Shown one piece after another: positions 25,944-35,272 of a stretch of 64,000 nucleotides of DNA (position 1 is the first letter of the stretch; each line of letters opens with the position of its first letter). The stretch is taken from assembly GCF_043555885.1 (NCBI RefSeq), contig NZ_JBIGHX010000003.1, positions 434,001 through 498,000 on the forward strand. Direction: 5' to 3'. Below the pieces are notes generated by a model. The model saw nothing but the letters and a program-made list of their open reading frames with translations, ran no database searches and was not told where the DNA came from. The translations under genes were made by a program, and so were the position numbers. This DNA comes from Pelomonas lactea. GTDB lineage: Bacteria > Pseudomonadota > Gammaproteobacteria > Burkholderiales > Burkholderiaceae_C.

Positions 25944-26588
25944 ATGAAAAAACTGCTGCAGATCTCGCTCGCCCTGGCCGCCGCATTCGGTGCCGTTGCC
26001 GCCCAGGCGCAGGACGTCAAGGCGGGTGAAAAGAAGATCGCGATGTGCATCGGCTGCCACGGCATCGTGGGCTATCAGGCGAGCTTCCCCGAGATCCACA
26101 AGGTCCCCATGATCGCGGGCCAGAACGCCAAGTACATCGTCTCAGCGCTGCAGGCCTATGCCAAGGGCGAACGCAAGCATCCGACGATGCGCGGCATCGC
26201 CGGTTCGCTGAGCGACCAGGACATGGCCGACGTCGCCGCGTTCTATGAACAGCAGGCCAAGCTGCCCGCGGTGGCCGACAGCGTGCCCGCCGCGCCCGCC
26301 AACGTGGCCGAGCTGCTGACCAAGGGCGCCTGCATCTCCTGCCACGGCGCCAACTTCAGCAAGCCCATCGACCCGAGCTACCCCAAGCTGGCCGGCCAGC
26401 ACGCCGACTACCTGACCGTGGCGCTCAAGTCGTACAAGGTCGACAAGAACGCCAGCGTGGGCCGCAGCAACGGCATCATGGCCGGCCAGGTCAAGCAGTT
26501 CAGCAACGCCGAGCTGAAGGCGATTGCGGCCTACATCAGCACGCTGCCCACTGAGCTGGCCACGGTGCCTCAGAGCAAGTTCCGCTGA
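25944..26588 (+). CDS. Diheme cytochrome c (c4 type), periplasmic
   Basis: The 214-residue protein has a signal peptide of about 22 residues (ending AAQAQ) and two heme-c sites, CIGCH (about residue 35) and CISCH (about 130), each in a class I cytochrome c domain. Distal ligand candidates are the Met residues in the PMIAGQ/HPTMRG region of domain 1 and NGIMAGQ of domain 2. Size and the two-domain repeat match cytochrome c4-like electron carriers. A rho-independent terminator follows. Maturation would depend on a system such as ResB/CcsB, which this window also encodes. Confidence 0.9.
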   Translation: MKKLLQISLALAAAFGAVAAQAQDVKAGEKKIAMCIGCHGIVGYQASFPEIHKVPMIAGQNAKYIVSALQAYAKGERKHPTMRGIAGSLSDQDMADVAAFYEQQAKLPAVADSVPAAPANVAELLTKGACISCHGANFSKPIDPSYPKLAGQHADYLTVALKSYKVDKNASVGRSNGIMAGQVKQFSNAELKAIAAYISTLPTELATVPQSKFR

Positions 26589-26611
26589 GCCGCCGCTGAC
26601 CTGCGCCGACA

Positions 26612-26636
26612 AGCCGCCCTGCGAGGCGGCTTTTTC
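26612..26636 (+). terminator. Rho-independent terminator after cytochrome c gene
   Basis: AAGCCGCC-CTGCGA-GGCGGCTT (8-bp stem, 6-nt loop) running into TTTTT, starting 23 bases after the stop codon. A textbook intrinsic terminator. Confidence 0.92.
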
Positions 26637-26719
26637 ACGCCCATGGCCAAACCGTGCAGAGCTGCACACGGGCCGCCTCGGCAGGCAGAGATACTGCGTG
26701 CCACTCTGACAGCGTGGTC

Positions 26720-27961
26720 ATGTTGAAGAAGATCGCCACTACCGACGTGAGACTGGGCATGTACCTCCAGGCGATGGAAGGCGCATGGCTGTCTCACCCG
26801 TTCTGGAAGACCAAATTCGTGCTGACGGACCCGGCCGACCTGGCTGCGCTGAAGGCCAGCGGCGTGCCGGCGGTCTGGATAGACAACGAGAAGGGCGCGG
26901 ACGTGGCCGACGTCGAGCCCGCCAAGGTCAGCCCCATCGCGACGCCACCCGCGCCGGCCGTGGAGCCAGCGCCTCCGCCGCCGCCCCCGGTCGCGCGTGT
27001 GCCGGAGCAGCGCGTCACCATGGAGGCCGAACTGGATCGCGCCGCCCAGGTGCTGAACCGTTCCAAGGTGGCGGTCATGGCGCTGTTCGGTGAGGCCCGA
27101 CTGGGCAAGGCCATCGACAGCGAGGTCTGCCTGCCCATCGTCGAGGAGGTCGCGTCGTCCCTGGCGCGCAACCCGTCCGCGTTTGTCAGCCTCGCGCGGC
27201 TCAAGACCAAGGACGACTACACCTACATGCATTCGGTGGCCGTCTGCGGGCTGATGGTGGCGCTGGGCCGGCACATGGGCCTGCCCGACGACCAAGTGCG
27301 CGAGGCCGGTCTGGCTGGCCTGCTGCACGATGTGGGCAAGATGCAGATGCCGCTGGAGGTGCTCAACAAGCCCGGCGCGCTGACCGACGCCGAGTTCAGC
27401 GTCATGCGCAGCCATCCCGAGCGTGGCTTCGAGCTGCTGAAGGACGGCAGCAACGTGCCGCCGTCGGCGCTGGACGTCTGCCTGCACCATCACGAGAAAG
27501 TGGATGGCACGGGCTATCCGCACAAGCTGGCAGGCGACCAGATCAGCGTACTGGCGCGCATGGGCGCCGTCTGCGACGTGTACGACGCGATCACGTCCAC
27601 GCGCCCCTACAAGAGTGCCTGGGACCCGGCCGGTTCGTTGCAGCGCATGGCGCAGTGGAAGGGTCAGTTCGATCCCGTCATCTTCCAGGCCTTCGTGAAG
27701 AGCGTCGGCATCTACCCGACCGGCACCTTGGTGCGGCTGCAGTCCGGGCGGCTGGGCGTCGTGGTGGACCAGAACCCGTCGTCGCTGGTGGCGCCGCGGG
27801 TCAAGGTGTTCTATTCGACCAAGTCCAACATGCCCATCCCCGTGCAGGTGCTGGACCTGTCGGCGCCGGGCGCGACCGACCGCATCGCCGGTCGCGAGCC
27901 GCCGGAGAACTGGGGCTTCAGCCACTTGGAAGAACTCTGGAACCCCAACTCGAAAAGGTAA
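26720..27961 (+). CDS. HD-GYP domain c-di-GMP phosphodiesterase
   Basis: The 413-residue cytoplasmic protein has an N-terminal DUF3391-type domain (MLKKIATTDVRLGMYLQAMEG up to about residue 75), a Pro-rich linker (APAVEPAPPPPPPVARV), and an HD-GYP domain (about 165-340) with the metal motifs HSVAVCGL, LLHDVGKMQMP, RSHPERGFELL, LHHHEKVDGTGYP. The GYP triad is complete (DGTGYP), so c-di-GMP hydrolysis to pGpG or GMP is expected. The ATG at 26720 is preferred because MLKKIATTDVRLGMY is the normal domain start; an upstream ATG at 26654 gives an unlikely extension that overlaps the terminator region's downstream DNA. Confidence 0.92.
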   Translation: MLKKIATTDVRLGMYLQAMEGAWLSHPFWKTKFVLTDPADLAALKASGVPAVWIDNEKGADVADVEPAKVSPIATPPAPAVEPAPPPPPPVARVPEQRVTMEAELDRAAQVLNRSKVAVMALFGEARLGKAIDSEVCLPIVEEVASSLARNPSAFVSLARLKTKDDYTYMHSVAVCGLMVALGRHMGLPDDQVREAGLAGLLHDVGKMQMPLEVLNKPGALTDAEFSVMRSHPERGFELLKDGSNVPPSALDVCLHHHEKVDGTGYPHKLAGDQISVLARMGAVCDVYDAITSTRPYKSAWDPAGSLQRMAQWKGQFDPVIFQAFVKSVGIYPTGTLVRLQSGRLGVVVDQNPSSLVAPRVKVFYSTKSNMPIPVQVLDLSAPGATDRIAGREPPENWGFSHLEELWNPNSKR

Positions 27962-28008
27962 TTTGGGGCCGCTCCTAAACTGCGCGCTATGCAGTTGGGA
28001 GATCAGCG

Positions 28009-29589
28009 ATGAAGCGATGGATGGGGGCGGCCCTCGTGGGGCTGGCGGTGGGGTTGTCATTGCAGGCCGGGGCACAGACGCTGCGCTGGGCCGGCCAGGG
28101 CGATCCGCAGACCATGGACCCGCACTCGCAGAACGAGACGCTGACCAACAACATCAATTCGCAGGTCTACGAGCGGCTCATCCTGCGTGATGCAAAGCTG
28201 GCCCTGGTGCCGGGTCTCGCCACGGAGTGGAAGCAGACCGGCCCGCTGACCTGGCGCTTCAAGCTGCGCGCCGGCGTCAAGTTCCACGACGGCACGCCGC
28301 TGACGGCCGACGACGTGGTCTTCTCGCTGCAGCGGGCCAAGGAGCCCACGTCGCAGATCGCCGTCTATGCCAACGCGGTCGGCGTGGCCAAGCGCGTCGA
28401 CGACCTGACCGTCGACATCCAGCTGGCGGCCTTCAACCCGATCTTCCTGCAGCACGTGGAGCAGCTGCCCATCATGAGCCGCAAGTGGTGCGAGGCGCAC
28501 CGCGTGACCAAGCCTCTGGACTTCAAGAACAGGGAAGAGAGCTTCGCGTCCGTCAACGCCAACGGCACCGGCCCCTTCATGCTGGCGAGCCGCCAGCCGG
28601 GCATCAAGACCGTGCTCAAGCGCAACCCGAACTGGTGGGGCAGGTTCGACGGCAACCTGCAGGAGGTCGTCTACACCCCGATCGCCAGCGACGCGACCAG
28701 GCTGGCCGCGCTGGTGTCGGGCGAGGTGGACCTCGTCAACGACCCGGCACCGCGCGACGTGACCCGGCTGCGCAACACGCCCGGCGTGAAGATCATCGAC
28801 GGCCCCGAGAACCGCCTCGTCTTCCTCGGGATGGACCAGGCGCGCGACAAGCTGCTGTACGGCAAGGCGTCGGGCGACCGGAACCCGTTCAAGGACGTGC
28901 GCGTGCGCCGGGCGCTGTACCAGGCCATCGACATCGAGGCGATGAAGACCAAGCTGATGGCCGGCCTGGCGGTGCCCACCGGTGCGCTGACGCCGTCGGC
29001 CAACGCCTCGTTCGACGACCCGGCGCTGCAGACGCGGCTGCCGCACGACCTCGCCGCCGCCCGCAAGCTGATGGCCGACGCGGGCTTCGCCGACGGCTTC
29101 GAGGTGACGCTGGACTGCCCCAACAACCGCTACATCAACGACGAGGAAATCTGTGCGGCACTGGCGGCCATGTGGGCGCAGCTCAAGGTCAAGGTCAAGG
29201 TCAACGCGATGCCGCGGGCGCTGTACTTCCCCAAGCTGGAGAAGCTGGACAGCAGCCTGTTCCTGTATGGCTGGGGCGGCAGCATCACCGATGCCGAGGT
29301 CGTGCTGACGCCGGTGTTCCGCCACCGCGGCGCCAAGGGTGTGGGCGACTACAACTACGGCAACTTCCGCAACGACCGCGCCGACGCGCTGGCCGCGCAG
29401 AGCAGCGTCGAGCCCGACCCGAAGAAGCGCGAGCAGCAGATCCGCGGCGCGCTGACCGAGCTGCGCGAGCAGGTCAACGTGATCCCGCTGCACCGCCAGG
29501 TCATCCCGTGGGCCGCGCGCGCCAACGTGACGCCGGTGCACCGGCCGGACAACTTCGTCGAGCTGTCCTGGGTGCAGATCAGCCGCTGA
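28009..29589 (+). CDS. Periplasmic substrate-binding protein, peptide/nickel (family 5) type
   Basis: The 526-residue protein has a signal peptide (about 22 residues, ending LQAGAQ) and the family-5 binding-protein architecture: TLRWAGQGDPQTMDPHSQNE, WRFKLRAGVKFHDGTPLTAD, PFKDVRVRRALYQAIDIEA. It lacks a lipobox. Ligands of this family are oligopeptides, nickel chelates, heme or sugars; the sequence alone does not decide. No permease or ATPase genes follow, so it is an orphan that must work with a transporter encoded elsewhere. An AGTTGGGAGATCAGCG leader precedes the ATG. Confidence 0.88.
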   Translation: MKRWMGAALVGLAVGLSLQAGAQTLRWAGQGDPQTMDPHSQNETLTNNINSQVYERLILRDAKLALVPGLATEWKQTGPLTWRFKLRAGVKFHDGTPLTADDVVFSLQRAKEPTSQIAVYANAVGVAKRVDDLTVDIQLAAFNPIFLQHVEQLPIMSRKWCEAHRVTKPLDFKNREESFASVNANGTGPFMLASRQPGIKTVLKRNPNWWGRFDGNLQEVVYTPIASDATRLAALVSGEVDLVNDPAPRDVTRLRNTPGVKIIDGPENRLVFLGMDQARDKLLYGKASGDRNPFKDVRVRRALYQAIDIEAMKTKLMAGLAVPTGALTPSANASFDDPALQTRLPHDLAAARKLMADAGFADGFEVTLDCPNNRYINDEEICAALAAMWAQLKVKVKVNAMPRALYFPKLEKLDSSLFLYGWGGSITDAEVVLTPVFRHRGAKGVGDYNYGNFRNDRADALAAQSSVEPDPKKREQQIRGALTELREQVNVIPLHRQVIPWAARANVTPVHRPDNFVELSWVQISR

Positions 29590-29664
29590 TTTCCACCGCT
29601 TAACGGCCCACCGCGGGCTCGCCCGGCGCGGCACACTGACCTGAGCCCCGTTTCAGACCGTGCC

Positions 29665-31584
29665 ATGCCGTACCGCCTAGCCGCCCTCGCCCTGACCCTG
29701 CTGCTCTGCGCCTGCGGAGGCGGCGGCGGGGGAGGCGGCGACGCCGGCACCACGCCCACGCCGACCACACCGCCCACGCTGCGCGGCGTGGCCGCGACCG
29801 GCGCGCCTCTGGTGAACGCGCAGGTCAGCGTCGTGGATGGGCAGGGCAAGGCGGTCGGCACGGCCACCACGCATGCCGCGGACGGCAGCTACAGCCTGAC
29901 GCTGTCCGTCACCAGCCCCGCCGCGCCGCTGTTCATCCAGGCGCGCGGCATGGACGCCGCCGGCACCATGCAGGTGCTGCACTCCACGGTGCCGACCGTC
30001 AGCGCCGCGATGGTGGGCCATGTGACGCCGCTGACGAACGCCGTCGTGGCGCTGGCGCTGGGCACCGAGCCCGCGCCGGTGTTCGCGGCCGCGGCCACCA
30101 GCAGCAGTCAGCTGACGCAGATGGCCACCGCCACGACGGCCGCCAGCGACTTCCTGAAGACGCTGGTCAAGACGCAGATCTCCGACCTCAAGCTGACGAC
30201 GCTGGACCTGCTGGCCGACGCGAGCTTCACGGCGAACAAGAGCGCCCATGACCTGCTCATCGAGAGCGTGCGGGTGGACCTGGCGCGCTCCCGGCTGAAC
30301 GTGCCGGTGCTGCAGATCGGCAACAAGTTCCTGGCCAGCCCGGCGGCCGAGGTTGTCGTGGAGCTGCCCACGGCGCAGACCGAGCTGCTCAAGACCACCG
30401 GCGCCACGCCGGCCAACGCCATCACGTCCACGCTGAAGGCCGCCACCAGCGCGACGACGCTGCTGGGCACCTTGTCCGGCCTGGACGACCTGGGCGCCGC
30501 GCTGAACCAGCTCATCGCGCAGGGCAAGGACATCACCACCGTGCTGGCCCACCCGCTGGTGACCGGCTACGACAGGCACAACGGCCGCGTGAAGACCGAC
30601 CTGGGCGCCGTCCTGTACGACTACTCGGTGGCCAACCGCCAGTTCGGCCGCCTGCAGCTGCTGGGCTGCGCCGATGACGCGCCCGCCACCGGCACCTGCA
30701 GCAAGGTGCTCGTCGGTGCGCTCATCAGCGACACCAGCGGCACCGTCGTCGACGTGTTCAGCGACGCCGTCAGCTACAACAAGTCCGCCACGACGACCAA
30801 CAAGTGGAACCTCGTCGGCAATGGCAAGAAGCTCGCGGTGGCTGTGCATCCGCTGGCCTTCGCCGCCCGCAAGTCCGACGGCTCGCCCGACGCCAGCCTG
30901 TCGCCCAACCCGGGCATCGGCCTGCAGGTGGAGATCCAGGCGCAGACGCCCGACCCGCTGCCGACCAACCCGCCCACGCAGTTGCTGAGCTCGGCCACCG
31001 TGCAGCTGCCGGGCGGCTTCAGCATCCCGTTCGCCTATTGCAGCCGGCCTTGGCTGTGCCTGTCGCCCACAGCGGGTGCCACCAACCTCATCGCGACCGG
31101 TGGCGTCGGTGACCTGGCCATCCAGCGCGCTGCCGTGGGCTGGGTGGGCGGCGCGGACAGCACGCGCGGCGCCAAGTTCGTCGTGAACTACACGCTGGGC
31201 ACCGCCACCGAGAACCGCAATGCCTACCTGCGCGCCGACGTGCTGGGCGAGCCGGCGCTGGCGCGCTTCCCGGCGCTGGACGGGCTGACCAGCAACCTGC
31301 TGCTGCGCGCGGTGGACCTGCAGGGCGGCACCTACGCGATCAACTGGGCCACGTGGGCCGCGGCCAACCCGGACCTGCGCCTCATCGAGATCAAGCGCGT
31401 GTTTCGCCCCACGGACGGCACCGCGCCCAAGGTGCTGGACACCGCCGTACCGCTGCCGCCCAAGGCCAGCGTGACGCTGGCCACCGCCTACACGCCCACC
31501 AGCACCGTCACGTCGGAGCTCTGGCTGCAGGCCATGGATGCCCAGGGCCGGCGCTTCCACACGCGCTACACCGGCGAGCCCTGA
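29665..31584 (+). CDS. Large secreted lipoprotein of unknown function
   Basis: This 639-residue lipoprotein precursor has a lipobox at residues 14-17 (LCAC) followed by a run of eight glycines, a common flexible tether in outer-membrane lipoproteins of Burkholderiales. Residues about 40-105 resemble a carboxypeptidase-regulatory-like beta-sandwich (GVAATGAPLVNAQVSVVDGQ, GSYSLTLS). The rest is Ala/Thr-rich with two Cys pairs near residues 330-345 and 455-470. It resembles large beta-rich lipoproteins of unknown role. It is convergent with the downstream histidine kinase gene (24-bp gap). Confidence 0.75.
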   Translation: MPYRLAALALTLLLCACGGGGGGGGDAGTTPTPTTPPTLRGVAATGAPLVNAQVSVVDGQGKAVGTATTHAADGSYSLTLSVTSPAAPLFIQARGMDAAGTMQVLHSTVPTVSAAMVGHVTPLTNAVVALALGTEPAPVFAAAATSSSQLTQMATATTAASDFLKTLVKTQISDLKLTTLDLLADASFTANKSAHDLLIESVRVDLARSRLNVPVLQIGNKFLASPAAEVVVELPTAQTELLKTTGATPANAITSTLKAATSATTLLGTLSGLDDLGAALNQLIAQGKDITTVLAHPLVTGYDRHNGRVKTDLGAVLYDYSVANRQFGRLQLLGCADDAPATGTCSKVLVGALISDTSGTVVDVFSDAVSYNKSATTTNKWNLVGNGKKLAVAVHPLAFAARKSDGSPDASLSPNPGIGLQVEIQAQTPDPLPTNPPTQLLSSATVQLPGGFSIPFAYCSRPWLCLSPTAGATNLIATGGVGDLAIQRAAVGWVGGADSTRGAKFVVNYTLGTATENRNAYLRADVLGEPALARFPALDGLTSNLLLRAVDLQGGTYAINWATWAAANPDLRLIEIKRVFRPTDGTAPKVLDTAVPLPPKASVTLATAYTPTSTVTSELWLQAMDAQGRRFHTRYTGEP

Positions 31585-31608
31585 GCGGGCTGCGCAGGAT
31601 AGGCGGCT

Positions 31609-32988
31609 TCAGGCGGCCGGCAGCGTCAGCACCACCAGCAGCCCGCCGATGGGGCTGACGCCTAGCTCCACCGAGCCGCCGTACAGCGCGGCGAGCTCCT
31701 GCACGATGGCCAGCCCCAGCCCGCTGCCCGGCGTGCTCTCGTCCAGCCGCTGGCCGCGCTGCAGCGCCTGGGCCATGCGCGCGGGCGGGATGCCGGGGCC
31801 GTCGTCGTCGACCGTCACGCGCAGCTGCCGGCCGGTCTGCACGGCGGCCACCAGCACCTGCGTGTGCGCCGCCTTGCAGGCGTTGTCCAGCAGGTTGCCC
31901 AGCATTTCCTGCAGGTCCTGGGACTCGCCGGCGAAGGTCAGGCCAGGGTCGACGTCGGCCCTGATGGCCAGCGCCCGGCCCGCGTGCACCTTCTGCATGA
32001 CGCGCACCAGCCCGTCGGCCACCGACTGCAGCGGCGTTTTGAGGCCGCCGGCGCCCTGGGCCGCCGCCGCGCGCGCGCGGGCGAGGTGCCAGTCGACGTG
32101 GCGGCGCGCCAGCTGCACCTGGTCCTGCACCAGCAGCGGCAGGGCCTGCAGTGCCGCCGAGTCGGCCTGCGCCTGCGTGGCGCCCTGGCCCAGGATGGCC
32201 AGCGGCGTCTTCAACGCATGCGCGAGGTTGCCGGCCTGGGCGCGCGCGCGCTCCAGCGAGGCGGCCTGGCGGTCCAGCACGTTGTTGAGGTCGTCCACCA
32301 GCGGCTGCACTTCGTCCGGGTAGCGGCCTGCCAGGCGCTGCGTGCGGCCGTCGCGCAGCGCGGCCAGCGCGTCGCGCAGCCGGCCCAGCGGCGCCAGCCC
32401 CAGCGTGACCTGCAGCAGCGCACCCGCGGCCAGCAGCAGCAACAGGAGCAGCAACGCCGCCAGCAGCACGCGGTCGAACCGGTCAGCGGCCTGCGCCAGC
32501 GGTCCCGTGCCGGCCGCCACCATGACGCGCCAAGGCGTGGCAGCGCCCTCCGCCTGCAGCCCGCGCTCGATCAGCAGCAGCGGTTCGGCGCGGTGGTTGA
32601 GCACTTCGTGCACGTGCAGCTCGCCCGTGGCGGGCGCGTCGCGCGGCGCGGCGAGGTCCTCGTCCCACAGCGAGCGGGAGCGCAGCAGCCCCGGCCGGCC
32701 GTGCGCGCCGGCACCGTCGACCTGCCAGTACAGGCCGGAGTGGGGGCGTGTCCAGCGCGGGTCGGACAGCCGGGTGGCGTCCAGCACCGGCTGGCCCTGG
32801 GCATCCACCTCCAGCCGGGCGATGACCTGGTCCAGGTCGGCCGTCAGGCGCTCGATGAACTGCTGCCGCACATGGTCGCGGAAGAGGGCGGACAGCAGCA
32901 CGCCCGCGGCCACCAGCGTCAGCCCCGCGGTGAGCAGTGTCACGCCCAGCAGGCGGTGCCGCAGCGAGCGCAGGGCGGGCAGGGTCAA
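31609..32988 (-). CDS. PhoQ-like sensor histidine kinase
   Basis: The 459-residue kinase has TM1 (about residues 13-35), a periplasmic domain of about 125 residues with acidic patches, TM2 (about 172-195, a run of leucines), HAMP, an H-box NLAHALKTPLAILGQ (the AHxLKTPL variant typical of PhoQ-type kinases), N-box LLDNACKAAHTQ, and G-boxes DDDGPGIPP and GSGLGLAIV. It pairs with the response regulator 15 bp upstream. PhoQ-like kinases respond to divalent cations, acid or cationic peptides; the neighbouring CDF transporter suggests metal, but that is inference. Confidence 0.88.
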   Translation of the reverse strand: MTLPALRSLRHRLLGVTLLTAGLTLVAAGVLLSALFRDHVRQQFIERLTADLDQVIARLEVDAQGQPVLDATRLSDPRWTRPHSGLYWQVDGAGAHGRPGLLRSRSLWDEDLAAPRDAPATGELHVHEVLNHRAEPLLLIERGLQAEGAATPWRVMVAAGTGPLAQAADRFDRVLLAALLLLLLLLAAGALLQVTLGLAPLGRLRDALAALRDGRTQRLAGRYPDEVQPLVDDLNNVLDRQAASLERARAQAGNLAHALKTPLAILGQGATQAQADSAALQALPLLVQDQVQLARRHVDWHLARARAAAAQGAGGLKTPLQSVADGLVRVMQKVHAGRALAIRADVDPGLTFAGESQDLQEMLGNLLDNACKAAHTQVLVAAVQTGRQLRVTVDDDGPGIPPARMAQALQRGQRLDESTPGSGLGLAIVQELAALYGGSVELGVSPIGGLLVVLTLPAA

Positions 32989-33003
32989 CGCGGCTCCCGG
33001 CCT

Positions 33004-33666
33004 TCAGGCGGCCGGCACGAGCCGGTAACCCAGGCCACGAACGGTCTCGATGAGGCCGGCGCCCAGCTTGCGCCGCAGCCGGCCCACGAACACCTCCACC
33101 GTGTTGGAGTCACGGTCGAAGTCCTGCGCGTACAGGTGCTCCACCAGCTCGCCGCGCGACACCACCTGCCCCGCGCGGTGCATCAGGTAGGCCAGCAGCC
33201 GGTACTCGTGCGCCGTGAGGCCGACGGTGGCACCCCGCTGCGTGACGGTGCCGGTGCGGGTGTCCAGCGTGATGTCGCCTTGCTGCAGCAGCGGCGACGC
33301 CAGCCCGTGCGAGCGGCGCACCAGCGCGCGCAGCCGCGCGAGCAGCTCCTCGGTGTGGAAGGGCTTGGCCAGGTAGTCGTCCGCGCCGGCGTCGATGCCG
33401 GCCACCTTGTCGTGCCAGCTGTCGCGGGCGGTCAGGACCAGCACCGGCATGGCCCGGCCCTGGGCGCGCCAGCGCTGCAGCACGGTCAGGCCGTCCAGTT
33501 GCGGCAGGCCGAGGTCGAGCACGACGGCGTCGCAGGGCTCCGTCATGCCCAGGTGCAGCGCCGCGGCGCCGTCTGCGGCCTCGTCGACGGCATAGCCGGC
33601 CTGCGCCAGCGTCTGCACGAGCTGCGACCGCAGCACCGCGTCGTCCTCGACGAGCAGCACCCTCAT
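33004..33666 (-). CDS. PhoP-like OmpR-family response regulator
   Basis: The 220-residue regulator has receiver motifs VEDD (residues 7-10), phosphoacceptor D51 (VVLDLGLPQLDG), TARD and YLAKPF, followed by a winged-helix domain ending ETVRGLGYRLVPAA. The GLTAHEYRLLAYLMHRAG and DSNTVEVFVGRLRRKL phrases match the PhoP/QseB/PmrA branch. It starts at 33666, its ATG overlapping the PepSY gene stop. Proteins of this class bind direct repeats with an 11-bp period; three such repeats (TGAAC-N6-TGAAC) occur in the two nearby promoter regions. Confidence 0.92.
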   Translation of the reverse strand: MRVLLVEDDAVLRSQLVQTLAQAGYAVDEAADGAAALHLGMTEPCDAVVLDLGLPQLDGLTVLQRWRAQGRAMPVLVLTARDSWHDKVAGIDAGADDYLAKPFHTEELLARLRALVRRSHGLASPLLQQGDITLDTRTGTVTQRGATVGLTAHEYRLLAYLMHRAGQVVSRGELVEHLYAQDFDRDSNTVEVFVGRLRRKLGAGLIETVRGLGYRLVPAA

Positions 33667-34031
33667 GGCCGGCGCTCCGGCGCGGAGGCGGGCGGTGGCT
33701 TGTCGCCGGGGGCTGGGCGTTGCCGGGTGCTGACGATCTGGCCGGTCCGGGCGTCCACGTCCAGGCGCAGCAGCCGGCCGCCGGCTTGCAGCAGCTTGAG
33801 CTCGTAGATCCAGCGGCCGTCCTCGCGTTCCAGCTCCACCTCCAGCACGTCGCCCGGGTGGCTGCGCTGCACCTTCTCCAGCACCTGCTGCAGCGGCAGC
33901 ACTTCGCCAGCCTTCAGCGCGGCGCGGGCCCGGTCGTGATCGTGCTCGCGCCGGTCGTCTGCGCCGGCCGCGGCGAGCCACAGCGCGGCGACGCAGGGCA
34001 GGAGGGCGCGGGGCCAACGTGGCGGTTTCAT
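33663..34031 (-). CDS. PepSY-domain periplasmic protein
   Basis: The 122-residue protein has a signal peptide (about 24 residues) and one PepSY domain (about 40-105) with EVLPLQQVLEKVQRSHPGDV, EVELEREDGRWIYELKLL and RLDVDARTGQIVSTRQ. A His/Asp-rich stretch (DDRREHDHDRAR) just after the signal could bind metal. It leads the operon PepSY - response regulator - kinase, and its stop overlaps the regulator start (ATGA). Small PepSY proteins next to such kinases are thought to modulate signalling. The ATG at 34031 gives the signal peptide; an upstream frame from 34121 would disrupt it. Confidence 0.88.
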   Translation of the reverse strand: MKPPRWPRALLPCVAALWLAAAGADDRREHDHDRARAALKAGEVLPLQQVLEKVQRSHPGDVLEVELEREDGRWIYELKLLQAGGRLLRLDVDARTGQIVSTRQRPAPGDKPPPASAPERRP

Positions 34032-34055
34032 GGGTGCAGTGTCGGTGCCCGAAGC

Positions 34056-34092
34056 TGAACCTAGGATGAACGGGCGGTTCAGCAGGGGTTCA
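34056..34092. promoter_or_regulatory. Two inverted pairs of 11-bp-period direct repeats (probable response-regulator sites)
   Basis: On the plus strand TGAAC at 34056 and 34067 form a direct repeat with exactly 11-bp period. At 34077 and 34088 the reverse complement GTTCA occurs twice, again 11 bp apart. The pairs are in opposite orientation in the divergent spacer between PepSY (start 34031) and cytochrome b (start 34136). OmpR-family dimers bind such one-turn repeats. Confidence 0.7.
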
Positions 34093-34135
34093 AGGGCGGC
34101 GGCCCACGATGGCGGCGTCACGCAAGGAGTACCCG

Positions 34136-35272
34136 ATGACCTCGACGACCACCCCCGACGCCCCTGCCGCCGGTCATGCGCCAGCCGCGCGCCCGGCGCG
34201 GCTGATGATCGACGCCCCCACGCGGGCTTTCCACGGGCTGTTCGCGCTGAGCTTCGCTGGCGCCTGGCTCACCGCCGAGTCCGAGCGCTGGCATGGCCTG
34301 CACGTGACGCTGGGCTATGCCTTTGGCGGGCTGCTGCTGTTCCGCCTGGTCTATGGCCTGGTCGGGCCTCGCCAGGCACGGCTGGCCCGGCTGTTGCAGC
34401 GCGTGTCGGGCCTGGGCGACTGGCTGCGCCAGGCCGGCGCCGGCCGGCCCGACCTGCCCCGTGCCGCCACGCTGGCCATGGGTGCGGCGATGTTGCTGCT
34501 GCTGGCGCTGGCCGGGCCGCTGGTGCTGTCCGGCTATGCCGGCCACGTCGACTGGCTGGGCCTGGAGGACGCGATGGAGGAGGTACACGAGTTCTTCGCC
34601 AACACGGCACTGGCGCTGGTGGCCGCGCACCTGGGTCTGATCGCGCTGCTGTCGGTGCTGCGGCGGCGCAATCTCGCGGCGCCCATGCTGACGGGCCGCA
34701 CGCCGGGCCCGGGCCCGGATCTCGTCCGCGCCAACCGCGGCTGGCTGGCGCTGCTGCTGGTGGCGGGCTGCGTCGGGTTCATCGGCTGGCATACCGCGCA
34801 GGGCGACGCGCGTGGCGCGTCGGCGCCGCACGGCGAGCACCGCGTGGGCACCACGACGATGATGACTGACGCCTTCGCGGCTCAGGGCGTCGGCGCGGAA
34901 GCCACCTTGTCGTGGTCGCGGTCCGGCCGGTGCCAGGGGTCCACGTGCGTCATCAGGTTCAGCACCCGGTGGCGTTGCATCACGCGGCGCCGGGCCTCCA
35001 CGGCGATGTCGTGGCCGGCCTCCACGGTCAGCGTCGCGTCGACCTCGATGTGCGCATCCACCACCACCATGTCGCCCATCTTGCGGGTGCGGATGTCGTG
35101 CACGCCCATGATGCCGGGCGTGCCGGCCAGCGTCTGGCGGATGGCCGCGACTTCCTCGTCGTCCACCGCGCGGTCCATCAGGTCGTGCAGCGCGTCCCAG
35201 CCGAATGCCCAACCCATCTTCGTGACCATGAAGCCGACGATGGCGGCGGCGATGGGGTCGAGGATGGGGTAG
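34136..35272 (+). CDS. Cytochrome b/b6 domain membrane protein with open-ended 3' reading frame
   Basis: The first about 244 codons encode a four-helix b-type cytochrome: helices near residues 38-58, 70-92, 115-140, 160-185 plus a fifth near 205-225, with candidate heme-ligand His in FHGLFALSF, WHGLHVTLGY, YAGHVDW, VHEFFANTALALVAAHLG. An AAGGAGTACCCG site precedes the ATG. Homology ends at about 34860. After that the frame stays open through 390 bp of the antisense strand of the convergent CDF gene and stops only at 35272, giving an implausible Ser/Arg/Met-rich tail. Both other frames stop at 34863-34869, so a one-base indel near there or a lost stop is likely. It probably passes electrons across the inner membrane. 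Confidence 0.7.
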   Translation: MTSTTTPDAPAAGHAPAARPARLMIDAPTRAFHGLFALSFAGAWLTAESERWHGLHVTLGYAFGGLLLFRLVYGLVGPRQARLARLLQRVSGLGDWLRQAGAGRPDLPRAATLAMGAAMLLLLALAGPLVLSGYAGHVDWLGLEDAMEEVHEFFANTALALVAAHLGLIALLSVLRRRNLAAPMLTGRTPGPGPDLVRANRGWLALLLVAGCVGFIGWHTAQGDARGASAPHGEHRVGTTTMMTDAFAAQGVGAEATLSWSRSGRCQGSTCVIRFSTRWRCITRRRASTAMSWPASTVSVASTSMCASTTTMSPILRVRMSCTPMMPGVPASVWRMAATSSSSTARSIRSCSASQPNAQPIFVTMKPTMAAAMGSRMG

